The notes beneath the pieces were generated by a model, which did no database searches, was not told the origin of the DNA, and saw only the letters and a list, made by a program, of their open reading frames with translations. Source: Dermatophagoides farinae (lineage: Eukaryota > Arthropoda > Arachnida > Sarcoptiformes > Pyroglyphidae). From it: a DNA stretch of 64,000 bases. Position numbers and translations under genes: made by a program. The stretch covers positions 4,837,501 to 4,901,500 of the forward strand of contig NC_134683.1 in assembly GCF_024713945.1 (NCBI RefSeq), written 5' to 3'. Shown here piece by piece: positions 1 to 11,502 of this stretch (its first letter is position 1; every line of letters begins with the position of its first letter).

Positions 1-1005
1 TCACAAGTAGGCAGACACTTTTGATTATCGAAATTTTTCACTTTCCTTGTTCATTATCATCATCATTGATAACCAATTTATTAATAGATTGATTGATTGA
101 TATACCTCCAACAAAAAAAAGAGTTGAGTTTTTTTTCAATGAAAGAAAAAAAACGATGGCCACGAAATGATCGATGGATGGATGGATGGATGGAAGGATA
201 TCGTGATAATAATTAATTCAATGTATCCATGAATAATGTTGTTTTGGTAGATTGGTTTTGATTTTGATTTAGATTGGTTGTTGGGTTTTTGATAGATGGC
301 CATTTTCATTAGAACATTATCGTCAAATTTTCCATGAATATCTTTGTTGTAATGATCATCATTAACCATTCGAATCGATGTTAATGATGATCATTATCAT
401 GATAAATTGCAATCAAAATAAATATCAATCCACACACGTGCATCGAACAAGAAATGATAAAAAGATGAACATCAGGTACAAATGGCACTTGAAATTTGCC
501 AATTCGCCAATTCGAATGCCATGTACAAAACAATTGCAAATGATTAATGTAATGTAATGAGATAAATAAATAGAAAAGGGAATTACCCCCTTGCTACTCA
601 TCATCCTCTTCAGTTGTACTTTTGAATTCAAATTGTACATTTTTTCCATTGTGATTGTGTATGTTAGTTTCCAGCAAAAAAAATCATCAATGATTGATGG
701 ATCAAATTTAATTAAAAATTTTGAAAATTTTGGTTAGATCATTGCAATGTTTAAAGAAAAATTGGCAATAAATAAAATTCACAAGAATTATGATCAGTAA
801 ATATAGAGCACAGTGCTTTATTCTGTTCTATTTTTAGAATACAATCAAGACATTCTTTCATTCAGACGACCAATGTTTTTTGCCATTTCTTCGGTTGCCA
901 GAACCGAAATTCGGCATTAGTTCAAGCGAAGCGTTTGTTTTTTTTGTGATGAAGAGACAAAATTATTTTTGCGTGATTTTTTCACATCAAGAATACAACC
1001 AAAAA
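1..1005. other. Upstream intergenic region, no gene seen
   Basis: No credible coding exon is visible on either strand. The stretch is AT-rich with short GGAT/ATCC and CAT runs (for example around 174-195). The last 100-150 bases presumably contain the promoter and 5' leader of the gene starting at 1010. No confident core promoter motif was recognised. Confidence 0.5.
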
Positions 1006-1032
1006 ATGAATGGACCAAACGGCGACAAATGA
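1006..1032 (+). promoter_or_regulatory. Short uORF overlapping the TXNDC11 start
   Basis: An ATG at 1006 opens an eight-codon reading frame (MNGPNGDK) ending in TGA at 1030-1032. It overlaps, in another frame, the main ATG at 1010 (ATGAATGG context). Only the 1010 start leads into the long open frame. The uORF would be met first by a scanning ribosome, so it could reduce or regulate translation. That effect is inference. Confidence 0.45.
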
Positions 1033-4000
1033 GGATTATTCAAATTCGGCCATTGAAGATGATGATGAGTATGAAATATTCTCCATCGAAACACTAGATG
1101 GCAATGGCGAACCGGGATTTTTTTCATGTTCATTTTCATTGCATCGTCATCATCATCATCATCATCAACAACAACAACAGAATTCTGATCTTAAAACTAC
1201 CACAACATCGACAAGAATTAGCGACGAAAGTGAATTACAAGGATTGGTTAGCATTTGTAATAATATCGGTAATTCATCTGTGATCCCACATTCATCATCA
1301 TTTACCACCATTGCTGCCAACAATAAAAATTCGATCCATGATGATAAGCATGAATTTGAATCATCATCATCGTCATCATCATCAACGACGGTTATGACCA
1401 CCGACAATGACATTGATGAATCTGAAAGCGATGATCAAATGTCCATGGACAATAATAACAATAATAACGAAAAAGAAAATTCGAATGAAAACGTAGAACA
1501 ACAACAGGAATCTGGACTGGCCAACAGCATTGTACAAGAGAATAAAATTGATTTACAAGTAAATATTCGAATTCGGAAGAAACAGTCGCCAACGAATGGA
1601 ATGAACAAAATGGTATCTACAAAGTTGCCAATCTCGTCATCATCATCATCATCTTCAATGATTGTTTCATTAGTGAAAAATGTATTTAGTAAAAAAATTC
1701 TTTTTCCTTTAATTCTGTTGCTATCGATTCTTGCATTGGTATTGTTACACAATGGGTGAGTTGAATTTTGGATTTCAAAAGAATTTTTTTGTTTTGATGA
1801 TTTTAATTTTTCAGATCACTTAATACACGTAAAACGCCGACACCAAAGAAAATTTTTTCGACAAATAATCCGTTCATAACTGAATTTGAATTTGGTCAGA
1901 TTAAAGAACTATGGGCCCGTATCTTACAGACGGAAATAGCATTCATCATGTTCTATGCACCATGGGATTCAGATTCAATCCGAGCACGTAGTGAAATAGA
2001 AATCGTTGCTAACCATTATGGTCAACAGATATTTTTTGCCGCCATTAATTGCTGGTGGCCCGATGGTGAATGTCGAAAATATCACAATCTTCGTCGTTAT
2101 CCACATTTTGTAGCACATATTCGTAGTGAAGGCGAAATTGAATATAAAGGTCCGATATTGGCAAGTTATATAATACCATTTTTGGATAATGTAATGAATC
2201 CATTGATACCGGTACAAAATGAAGGTGAACTATTGGATCTTCGTGCGCAACACGATGTAAGTGGTATAATTTATAATTTAATAATGATAATGATAATGAC
2301 GACTGTGAAAAATCAATCGTTTTTGTTCACCATCAAACATAGGCTGTTGTATTGGGTTATTTTGATTTTAATCAATCACCAGGTGGTGGTGGCCAAATTC
2401 CAAGTGGTTATCGTGCCTATTTAACAACATCGATCAAAGCACTATCGAATGATCCATGGCGTTCAGTTGTTTTCACTGTGGTAACAAATTCTCGTGTTGC
2501 TATGAAACTAAAAATCGATCCTCAACGTGAACAATCCTCATTGATTATATTTGTTGGCAATAGTACTGAACATTTTACTGCCAAATTTTCCAAACCATTT
2601 ACATTGCTCAGTTGGATACAAAGCCGTGCAGAATTGGCTCGTACTATTCGTTGGATGAATCCATCCGGTGTTAAAAGCACTCTATTATCTGATTTCATTC
2701 GTAAAACTCCTACATTTGTATTGTTTACACCACGAAGTTTCCTATTGGGTATATCACCCTATTATGATCTGGTATGGTTTTATCCATCCATTGATCTTGA
2801 TTTTAATTTTAGTTTCATTTTCATTATATTTTTCTAATAGCTCAGAGAAATTGTTCTTGATTATAACAATTGTGATAATTCTCCCGTGATACGTTCATTG
2901 ATCCACCGAAATATTCTACGAAGACGATTGTTAGAGGAACGTTTGGCCGAACTAGAAGAACGTTGCCATGAATTACTTGATTCAAGAGATGATAATGATG
3001 ACCAATCATCCGGCACCGATTCATCAATGAAAACAAGCAGGAATAAATTTCAGGATAGTGTAGATACATGTTGCCATACACAGACGGTCAAATGGCGATC
3101 ATTTGGTGGTGCTCGACATGGAATGCGTAAAAAATGTCTTTGTACTTCATGCGTTCATATTTATCTGCCAAAATGTCCGGCTCGTTGCCAGAATTTTCGA
3201 TTGTTTTTCAACCGCTTCTCGTTATCTAGATGAATTTGATCCAAATTATGTGAATAATTCAGCGGTTTATTGTAATCAAATCAAAGATGTTTATCAGCCA
3301 AAATATACACCATATTATAAAATTGTGACAACTTGTAGTGGAAATCTTCAGGAATCATTACAACATTCCGATAGTGATAATAATCATCAACTTGGAAAAC
3401 AATGGGCGGCGGATGAGAAAATTAATCGTATGATCAAAGAATTTGAAATACAACATTGTCGTAAATTAAAACTTGGTATGAATTATACGGATCTAAATTT
3501 TCCAGAAACATTCGATCAGCAACAACAGAAATCGACGATAAATCAACGGCAAAGAATGGCAAATTTTACTGGACTTGCATGTCATACAAATCGAACATTG
3601 AAATTTATGGCATTCGATTCATTAATTTACGGTGCATTTGCCGAATCACTTGGTGTGGATGTATTCAATGTTCCTCATTCAACTATAGCATTGATTATTG
3701 ATCCTGAACGAGAATCTGTTCATCTTCTTGATCATGAAATTTTATTCGATGAAATCGAAATACGTAATGTTGATTCAAAATCAGCTGTCACTGTGCCAAG
3801 AAATTCATATTCAAAAATTGCATTTATTGAATTTATACGTAATTTTACCGATGGAAAATTACCACGTTTTCATCGTAATCATCGGCCACGTTCATCCGGT
3901 TTTTGTAATGATTATGAACAACAGCAAATGATTATCGAACGTAATGGATCGAATATTGTATGCGTACCTGAATTGAATACAATGACATTTTTGAATCTGA

Positions 4001-5057
4001 TTGTGGGCAAACCTTTGGAGAATCAAAAATTTTCACAACATGCTGCCACACAACAACATCAGCGGAATGATCGAAAATTTCTTGACAAAGACATTGTTGT
4101 CATGTATTATGCACCTTGGTGTGGATTCTGTAGTTCGATTGCACATGTCTATCTGGATGTGGCAAGGATTTTCGATTTTTCCGATGATATCATTTTTTCA
4201 AGGTGCAATCTCTATTTTTGTTTTATTCAAAGTTTTTAATTGTTACAATTTTTATACACATAGAATTAATGGCGATTCTAATGACCTGCCGTGGGAATAT
4301 ACGGTGGATCGATATCCGACGATAATATTTTTTCCAGCTCGAAAGTTGGTAGTTTTTCCATATAAAGATGAATTTAATAATAATTGCTGTTTTTGCTGTT
4401 TTTCATTGTTTTTCTTTTTCTGAAATAGACGTTCAAACTCTGTAACATATCCGCCATCGAAAGCTGTTGATCGTTCTGGACTGTTTAAATTTATTCTCGA
4501 TAATGCTCAACAATCAGTCAGACTTCGTATGTCGATAGCTTTATGTCAAAAATCCTGTTTAAAACGAAGTTATCAGACAAATTATTGGCAACGACAAAAA
4601 ACTGAGAGATGGATATCATCAACATTGAATGAATTAAGTTTTATTCATGATGAATTGCGTAAAATTGATGCAAGATTAAAAACGGCAAAAGATTTACGAG
4701 AAAGAAAACGTTTGCAAGAAAAACGAAATGTTTGGAAACGATTTGAATTCACAATGTATTCTACGTCGTATTCACCGTCACCGTCGTATACAATGGAAAC
4801 AAATTCTTTTGAATCAATTTATTCTAATGAAAATCGATCACATTCAACGATATAATTTCGATTTTGAACATTTAAATAGGCAACTACAATCGTTATTAAT
4901 GGCAACAGTATCTACTACTAAACATCGGTCAAACACAACAACATCAAGTCATCATCATAAGGAAACATCACATCGAACATTGACTATGAAACGTTCGAAT
5001 ACAACGAAATCATCACGTCTTCCAAAACTGATTAAACGGCGTAAAGATGAATTGTGA
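1010..5057 (+). CDS. TXNDC11: Thioredoxin domain-containing protein 11-like (ER oxidoreductase, DUOX partner)
   Basis: Exons: 1010-1755, 1815-2256, 2343-2771, 2841-4202 (with an internal frame break), 4264-4344, 4429-about 4755, 4880-5057. The product is about 1150-1190 aa. The N-terminus is an acidic Ser/His/Asn-rich cytosolic segment. A membrane anchor follows at residues about 228-247 (LILLLSILALVLL), so this is a type II ER protein. The first thioredoxin fold has APWDSDS near residue 297 in place of a CxxC, followed by AINCWW and IEYKGP. The C-terminal thioredoxin domain keeps YYAPWCGFC near residue 966, then NDLPWE and a DRYPTIIFFP strand. A charged helical tail ends in KDEL. In vertebrates the family assists DUOX maturation and redox control in the ER lumen. 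The open frame changes between about 3126 and 3229: either a one-base indel in the T run at 3204-3208 or an intron 3127-3229 restores it. The last intron has several in-phase GT donors (4756, 4768, 4786). Confidence 0.88.
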
Positions 5058-5485
5058 GTGGAAAACAGTGTGCCTTGATCTTTTTGGTGTTATTTTTTCA
5101 AATTTTTATTATTAATCACAAAAAAATAATTACAAATTACAAATTATTTTGTTGATTTTGATTGTTTAGTGTGAGTTTTGATGTTTGCTTTTTTTGGAAA
5201 ACGGATATTGTTCCTGTTTGTGTATGTGTGTAATTATCATCTTTATTATTATTTTTTTTTGTTTTGATCAATCTTCATTTCAAGTAACTTTATCTCTCGT
5301 GTAATTAAAATTGAATGTCATTATCGTAATTTTTTTTTCACTGATAATTTGAATTGTGATTAAATCGTCGTTGCTAATGATGATGAATGAGGTAATTGTT
5401 ATTGATTTGATTTTCTCATTTGGATTGCGACCAACCAATCAATTGTTTGATCATTGAGTCGCAAGTTTTTTTTGTTTGATTAAAA
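5058..5485. other. Intergenic, AT-rich
   Basis: This stretch lies between the TXNDC11 stop and the next start. It holds T-rich runs, but no coding exon or RNA gene is seen. It probably contains the TXNDC11 3' UTR and the leader of the small secreted-protein gene. Confidence 0.5.
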
Positions 5486-5960
5486 ATGTTGATCCAACCA
5501 CGAAAATTCATTTTATCGACAGTCATCCCAATGATAATTGTTGTGGCTGTTCATCTTCTGACCATTGATGGTAAGTGTTTGAAGTTTTTTTTTGGTTTCG
5601 ATTATTGATTTGTCCACAAATAAAGGAACAATTCTCGATGATTGTAAGGTTGATGGTGATAAAAATTTGACGGAAAAACGATACGCACAATTACAATCGA
5701 TTGAAATGGAATATTTGCTTGCTAAATCCGAGGCACAAAAGCTAATCGAAGAAAATCGAGAAAAAGGCGTACAGGATGATAATCTAATCAATCGTTATGA
5801 GGACTTGTTACGAAATTATGAACAATATGATTATATGATGAAAAATGATCCAGAAATGTGTGATGTATTCATACAGGAACTGCGGGATAATGTTAATTAT
5901 TTTGTCGAAAAAGTTTTGAAACCGCGTAAAAAAGAATTGAAAGAAATGTTTTTGGAATAA
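5486..5960 (+). CDS. Small predicted secreted helical protein, unknown function
   Basis: Exons 5486-5570 and 5626-5960, joined across a 55-nt GT-AG intron, give about 139 aa. The first exon encodes a hydrophobic N-terminus (FILSTVIPMIIVVAVHLL) that looks like a signal peptide ending near residue 28, so the protein is probably secreted. The mature part is short, strongly charged and predicted by eye to be helical or coiled-coil (runs such as LQSIEMEYLLAKSEAQKLI). It has two Cys, one in DDCK near its start and one in PEMCDVF, that could form a disulfide. No family was recognised. Small secreted helical proteins of this size occur in mites, including some allergen families, but no specific relationship is claimed. 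The ATG at 5486 was chosen because it gives the signal peptide and joins in frame to exon 2. Confidence 0.65.
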
Positions 5961-6107
5961 AATTTTTTTAAATAATCAGAAAAATTGCCGGAAAAACTAC
6001 ATGTTAATTGAATTGAATTTTTTTCTATATTTTCGAACACATGTGTTTGGTGATTTTTTTCATTTGAATAAAAATATTATATATCGAGATTATCACTCAA
6101 TTTAATT

Positions 6108-7076
6108 ATGCAATCTATTCCATTACGTCGATTCATTGGTAATTATTTACGACGATCAACTTGCAATCATCATGCATTTCGTATTATGTCAACTGCTACC
6201 GGTGGTAACTTGAATGATGTCGAATCGGCAATGGAACCAACACAAACGCAGATAATTTCACAATCGCAAGTGATTGATCCGATATTAGTGAATATTGCTC
6301 GAACCACTTTGACCGATACGAATATAGCGGTCACACCAATTCGGCAGGCATGGATTGAAAATATGTCAACGCCAAATTCAATCAAATTAGGCTTAATGGA
6401 ATTACATCCAAATATTTTTTCCATACATCCACGACCTGATGTCATTCAAGAGAATCATAAATGGCAAACATTGTATAAACACGTTGATTGGACATGTATG
6501 AAAACACGATCCGAATTGAGAGGATCAAATCGTAAACCGTGGCCACAAAAAGGTACTGGACGTGCTCGTCACGGTAGTCGTCGCGCACCAATGTGGATTG
6601 GTGGTGGTTGGGCAACTGGTCCTCGTGGGCCGAAAACCTATTTTTATATGTTACCATTTCATAAACGTTTAGCCGGTCTAATTTCAACATTGACCTCAAA
6701 ATTGGCACAAAATGATCTACATATAGTCGATACATTTGAAACATTTCCATTGGATGGAACTGTTGAACATTTGGAAGAATTGTGTGAAACGCGTGGCTGG
6801 GGTCCTTCCGTTTTGTTCGTGGATCAAATTGATGTCAGTCAATATCCAATGGCAACCAGTGCACAACATTTTCAACAAGCTTGTGAATCAATTAATCATA
6901 TGAATGTCATGCCAGTGTATGGTCTTAATGTATATTCAATGCTTAAACATGAAACACTTGTATTGACAATCGATGCCATACGTACTATTGAACAACGATT
7001 GTTATTCAATCTAAATCGAATCGATTTACGTAATGTCACCCACAAACAACATCCAAATCCTATTCGTAATATGTAA
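6108..7076 (+). CDS. MRPL4: Mitochondrial large ribosomal subunit protein uL4m
   Basis: This is a single-exon gene of 322 aa. The first 30 residues are basic and hydroxylated with no acids (RRFIGNYLRRS), as expected of a mitochondrial targeting peptide. The diagnostic uL4 loop lies in the middle: KPWPQKGTGRARHGSRRAPM followed by GGGWATGPRGPKTY. This is the rRNA-binding extended loop of the L4 family. The C-terminal half carries the uL4 Rossmann-like core (LFVDQIDV, MNVMPVYGLNVYSMLKHETLVLT). It acts in the mitoribosome and helps organise 23S-like rRNA near the exit tunnel. It begins about 150 nt after the upstream gene and converges on TAF9, with the two stops about 120 nt apart. Confidence 0.95.
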   Translation: MQSIPLRRFIGNYLRRSTCNHHAFRIMSTATGGNLNDVESAMEPTQTQIISQSQVIDPILVNIARTTLTDTNIAVTPIRQAWIENMSTPNSIKLGLMELHPNIFSIHPRPDVIQENHKWQTLYKHVDWTCMKTRSELRGSNRKPWPQKGTGRARHGSRRAPMWIGGGWATGPRGPKTYFYMLPFHKRLAGLISTLTSKLAQNDLHIVDTFETFPLDGTVEHLEELCETRGWGPSVLFVDQIDVSQYPMATSAQHFQQACESINHMNVMPVYGLNVYSMLKHETLVLTIDAIRTIEQRLLFNLNRIDLRNVTHKQHPNPIRNM

Positions 7077-7197
7077 AATGTAAATATCCTAATCAGTCAT
7101 CAGTCATATATTGTAATTGTAATAGGTTTGTTTTATTTACAAAAAAAAAATTAATCAATGATTCGAGATACAAAAAATGTGAGTAAAAATTTATCAA

Positions 7198-8364
7198 TTA
7201 AATATCATCCAATTTTCGTTTGCCAAAAACAGATTCCATAATCGAATTCTTTGTCTGATGCTGCTGCTGTTGAATATTTTGATTGGCACCAGCCGCCGTT
7301 GGACTAGCCATAACTGGAGAGTGAAGAGAAATTTTTGAATTCATAAATGACGACGATGAACTACCAGCACCAGTAGAAGTATTGGATAATAATGATGATG
7401 ATACTGTACGAACAACCGTTTTATTGATTGATTTAGCATTATTATTATTGTTTTGATTTTGATTATTATTAACTATTGTGGTTGTATTGATCGGTTTGGA
7501 AATTAGACGAAAATTCGGTGCCACAAGACTATACCGATCAGCCGGTAAACGCATACCATTATGTGATTTAATCGGTGGTAATGGTTGAGTATTTTTGTTA
7601 CGTGAAATTTCCAGCAGAATATCACGAGATGGTGGACCAACAAATGATCGATCGATTTGCATCTGAATAGCGAGACTTACATCATCGGTATCGATTACTT
7701 TTTTACGTGCATATGATGAAAATAATTGTGCATCTTCCAAAACACGTGCAACATAACGATAAGCAAATTCGACCAATTGTGGTAATACACGTGGTTCAAA
7801 TTCATTAATGCCCATCTCTTTTAGAATGGCAGCTACAACTTGTGAATCCTTTGGTGTTATTTTATTAGCCATCGATGATGACCCTGAGCTATTATTGGTC
7901 ATTGAATTGGTTCCTGTTGCTTGATTTAATTGTGATGTTGATGTTGGCTGTTGTGTTGAATGATGATGATGATGATGATGATTATGATTATGATGATGAT
8001 GTTGGGCCATATTTGTCACTATAGTGGCCGATTGTTGTGATGAATTCGTAATTGATGATGATGGATTTGAATTGGACAATAATGATGATGAATTTATACT
8101 GGATTGATTGGATATGGTACCACCACCAGTAGTAGCCGCTATCGATGCCATTGCCATTGATGATGATGTCGATACTGTTGATGAAGATGATGATGTTAAC
8201 AACATTGGCATGTTTGATGAATTATTTTGTGATGCAGCAGCTGCAGCTTCAGCTTCAGCAGCCGCTGCAGCCGATAGATTGGCTGCAATTGTACTTGGAT
8301 CTAATTTCATGATTTTGTTCGAATTTTCGAATCGGAAAGAATCAAATTCGAAAAAAAATTCCAA
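7198..8364 (-). CDS. TAF9: Transcription initiation factor TFIID subunit 9
   Basis: The frame is intronless and encodes up to 388 aa. The first 165 residues are low complexity (poly-Ala, poly-Ser, a His/Asn run). The conserved part starts at ITPKDSQVVAAILKEMGI and continues as a histone fold (VLPQLVEFAYRYVARVLEDA, then KKVIDTDDVSLAIQ). The TAF9 signature LPADRYSLVAPNFRLI follows. TAF9 pairs with TAF6 through its histone fold in TFIID, and TAF9-like proteins also sit in SAGA. The first ATG (8364) precedes a Phe-rich stretch. An in-frame ATG at 8310 (MKLDPSTIAANL) may be the true start. The C-terminal 120 residues are Asn/Ser/Gln-rich and end in KRKLDDI. Confidence 0.93.
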   Translation of the reverse strand: MEFFFEFDSFRFENSNKIMKLDPSTIAANLSAAAAAEAEAAAAASQNNSSNMPMLLTSSSSSTVSTSSSMAMASIAATTGGGTISNQSSINSSSLLSNSNPSSSITNSSQQSATIVTNMAQHHHHNHNHHHHHHHSTQQPTSTSQLNQATGTNSMTNNSSGSSSMANKITPKDSQVVAAILKEMGINEFEPRVLPQLVEFAYRYVARVLEDAQLFSSYARKKVIDTDDVSLAIQMQIDRSFVGPPSRDILLEISRNKNTQPLPPIKSHNGMRLPADRYSLVAPNFRLISKPINTTTIVNNNQNQNNNNNAKSINKTVVRTVSSSLLSNTSTGAGSSSSSFMNSKISLHSPVMASPTAAGANQNIQQQQHQTKNSIMESVFGKRKLDDI

Positions 8365-8570
8365 TTTTTTTCCACAAATTCACAATTCGACAATATCAAA
8401 TTCTGCACTGGTAAACTGTGTGTGTGCAATTTTTTCTCACTTGAAAAAATCTAGAGACGAGGAGAAGCATATAAAATAGTTGAGATAAAGTTACTCCATT
8501 TTTCACGGTTGGAAGCAAAGAAAATATACTAACTACTAACTCATCATGTGATTAAAATGATGGACGTCGA

Positions 8571-8596
8571 ATCGATAGTGACTATCGATAGTGACT
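8571..8596. promoter_or_regulatory. Tandem 13-bp repeat containing a DRE-like TATCGATA, upstream of TAF9
   Basis: ATCGATAGTGACT occurs twice head to tail (8571-8583 and 8584-8596). The second copy completes the 8-bp palindrome TATCGATA at 8583-8590, which matches the Drosophila DREF-binding DRE core. It lies about 220 nt upstream of the TAF9 start codon, a sensible place for a housekeeping promoter element. Use by the mite or arthropod in question is inference. Confidence 0.4.
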
Positions 8597-9801
8597 ATAC
8601 TGTTTTCGATTGTTTATTTGTCTTTAGATATCTTTCGAATTGGATTCCATCATTTCAAAAAAATGGTGATTCCTGCAAATCGAATATTTATGCTCGCGTT
8701 TAGCATAATTGATATTATATTTTATTCTAAGAATCGCCGAAATAATTCAAACATCGATAATATCATTGTTTGGATAATAACAAAATACAAAATCGAGACC
8801 GGTTTTTGCGTATGGTCAAATGTAAAAGGTCAAGTAGTGGTGTGAATTGAGTGAAAGTTTTTCTTTTACTATGATTTTATGAATTCTCCATATCGACCTG
8901 GACAAACAAAAAAAAAGGTCATAGATGAAACTCGTGCACCAGGTGTGTCATGATAACATCGGGTCAACTTTTCATTTCTTTCTTTCAGGATTCACCAGCC
9001 CCGATATTGTGGTGTGCGCGTCTAGGTTGAGAACCTGATTTTGTTACAATACAAATGTGTAAGAATGTGTGCAGTTGTGAATATATTGCACCAAACGATG
9101 AATTTCAAATATGAAATTGTAATGATGATGATGATGGATATATCTTATCTTATATCTCATTTATTAATTTTTTAATGATTGCCGATTGCTTTATGTTGCT
9201 GACATTGTTAAATTGCTAACCCTAAACCAGCATTATCATGTGTGTATCGCTTTTTCAATCGATCGAAAAAATTGCACACAAAAAAGTCAACATATATTAC
9301 AAATACACGTCATTTATGAACGGATGTAATTTATGAGTCACAAAAAATGAATACAGCTGCTACAACTTTAATATAGTAGCGGTATTCATTTTACAATTCA
9401 AATTAAAGCAAATGCCTGTACATCGACCAAAAAAAAAAAATCACAAAAGCTAAACAAAAAAGGTAGCAGCATTTAATGTAGCAATCATCATTGTTTAAAA
9501 TCATCATTTTTTCCCTTAACTTTGTATGTGTGTGTGCCATTCCCATCAATAGAAGTAGCATACCAATATGATACATGAATGATTTCACAAAGATACAATA
9601 AAAAAAAAATTTCTTTTTGGCCATCAACATCATCAACGTCGTCGTCGTCTTGGGTCCTTTGTCTGTTTGGTGTTGTTGTCGTCGTCGTCGTAGTGCTCAT
9701 TTTTACATTCATTTCAATGCTTCATACGTATATCCTTCTCTGTGTGGAAATTCTATTGTTGTGTATGTGGAGAATAAAATCGTCGTCGACGACAACGAAA
9801 T

Positions 9802-9827
9802 ACACACACACACACACACACACACAC
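9802..9827. repeat. (AC)n microsatellite
   Basis: An uninterrupted AC dinucleotide run of 26 nt in the TAF9-CK1 intergenic region. Confidence 0.95.
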
Positions 9828-11502
9828 TGCTTTTGTTGGCTTTTTCTTTTTTGTGTGAGAATGAGTGAATGAGCGAGTGAGCTAGCGAGCGTGTGAGTTG
9901 GATTGATGATGATGATGATGATTGTATGATTTTTCTGTTTCTGTTTCTAAAATGAATTTGGATGGTGGAAACGATAGCTTTTTTTCTTTTGGCTTTGGCC
10001 TATGTGCTTGTATATTGAGTGTGTGTTCTTTTTTCTTCATTATTTAGTTGGGTCTTTTACCTTCGAATCTATCTATCTTGTTTTTTACGTTTTTTGGTTC
10101 CATTCTTTCTTGTTCATTAACTACCATTATTATCATTCTCATTGTTTACTGAATAATATCTATTTTGCTCTTGTTATTGGGTCCCTACGGGACAAGTAAT
10201 TGATCGGTAAACCTCAACATATAATGATGATGAAATTATTGATTTTGTTTGGATAAATTTTATTTGAGGCTCAATCGTCTTGATTATTTGTCCATTTGTC
10301 GATTGTTGGTCATATAAACAAACATTATTGAAATTCAACCAGATGAATATATTTTCATAAATTTATAATAATGGTAAGTTGATTGAAACATTTTATTGAA
10401 CATATAAATGAATTGAATTGAATTGAATCGATTCGTTGTGATGATGATGTTCATCGATGAACACCTGATCATCATACCAGCTGCTAGGTCAATGTTTTTT
10501 ATTTCCATTCTCAAGATGGAATAATGAATTGATTTCCGCAAGTTGAAGGTGTTCCAGGAACAAACAGAAGCAAGAAAGCCAGCACATAACAGCAGTAGCA
10601 GCAGGCAATGGCCATGATGATGGTGTTGATGGTGGTAATGGTGATGGTGATGGTGATGGTGAGGAAAAGAATAGAAAGACAGTAAACACACATTTGCCAT
10701 CGAATCAAATTGCTGTACCCATATTTAGCCAATTGTGTGAAATGGATGCAATTTTTTTCAAATTTAGTTGATGATCAATGTTAGTTTTTTTTTCATTCCT
10801 TCTGTTCACCATCCAAATTGTGTGTGTGTGTGTGTTCAAGTGCGTTTTTTGTTGTATGTCTTGTTCCCCTTGTTTGTTTGTTCTTGAAACAAATTTTTTA
10901 AAAACCTCAAATTAATTAAAATGATATTGATTTTGATTTTGAATTCTTTTGTTCTTAGATATGATGATGATGAAATGCACTACCACCAGCATAAGACCAT
11001 AGGTCAAGTCAAAATCGCGAAAACAGTCATTTGATTGCTATTTCATTGTCATAATTTGGCTTATACTATTGACGCCATCACAATCGAATCATCAACACAC
11101 ACACGCATAGTCAACCTTTTGAAACCAAATTTTTGTCGTTTTCATCGTCATCATCCATAAACCAAAATCAACAACCACCACCATCACAACAAACACACAA
11201 TTAACAAGTAAATAGTCATTGTCAAAACAACAACTAGTGTGTGTCGTCATCATCATCGGTTATAACGATTAACATATTGATTGAATTGAACAATCTGATC
11301 AGACGATCTATATAAATTTAATCGAATATATAAACTAACCCTCTCTTGTGAAGTCATCATCATCATCATTCTCTTGAATCTCATTCTCATAATAATCCAA
11401 TTAAAAACCGTATGTCTGGTGCCATTTAAATGTTTTTGTAATTTTATTTTTATTTTTTGTTTTTCATCATCAAATATCTTAGATCATTCTCACTAAATAA
11501 AG

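Larger units (their letters stand above)
8365..11502. other. 3.1 kb gap between divergent TAF9 and CK1; no gene recognised
   Basis: The gap separates the divergent TAF9 (-) and CK1 (+) starts. It contains a tandem 13-bp repeat with a TATCGATA site at 8571-8596, (AC)n at 9802-9827, several CAT/GAT runs, and T-rich stretches. Small open frames here (for example 8591-8845 and around 10.3-10.7 kb) are repeat-driven and have no family features. A possible 5'-leader intron of CK1 is visible: GTATGT donor near 11410 and a CTTAG acceptor near 11482. Confidence 0.5.
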
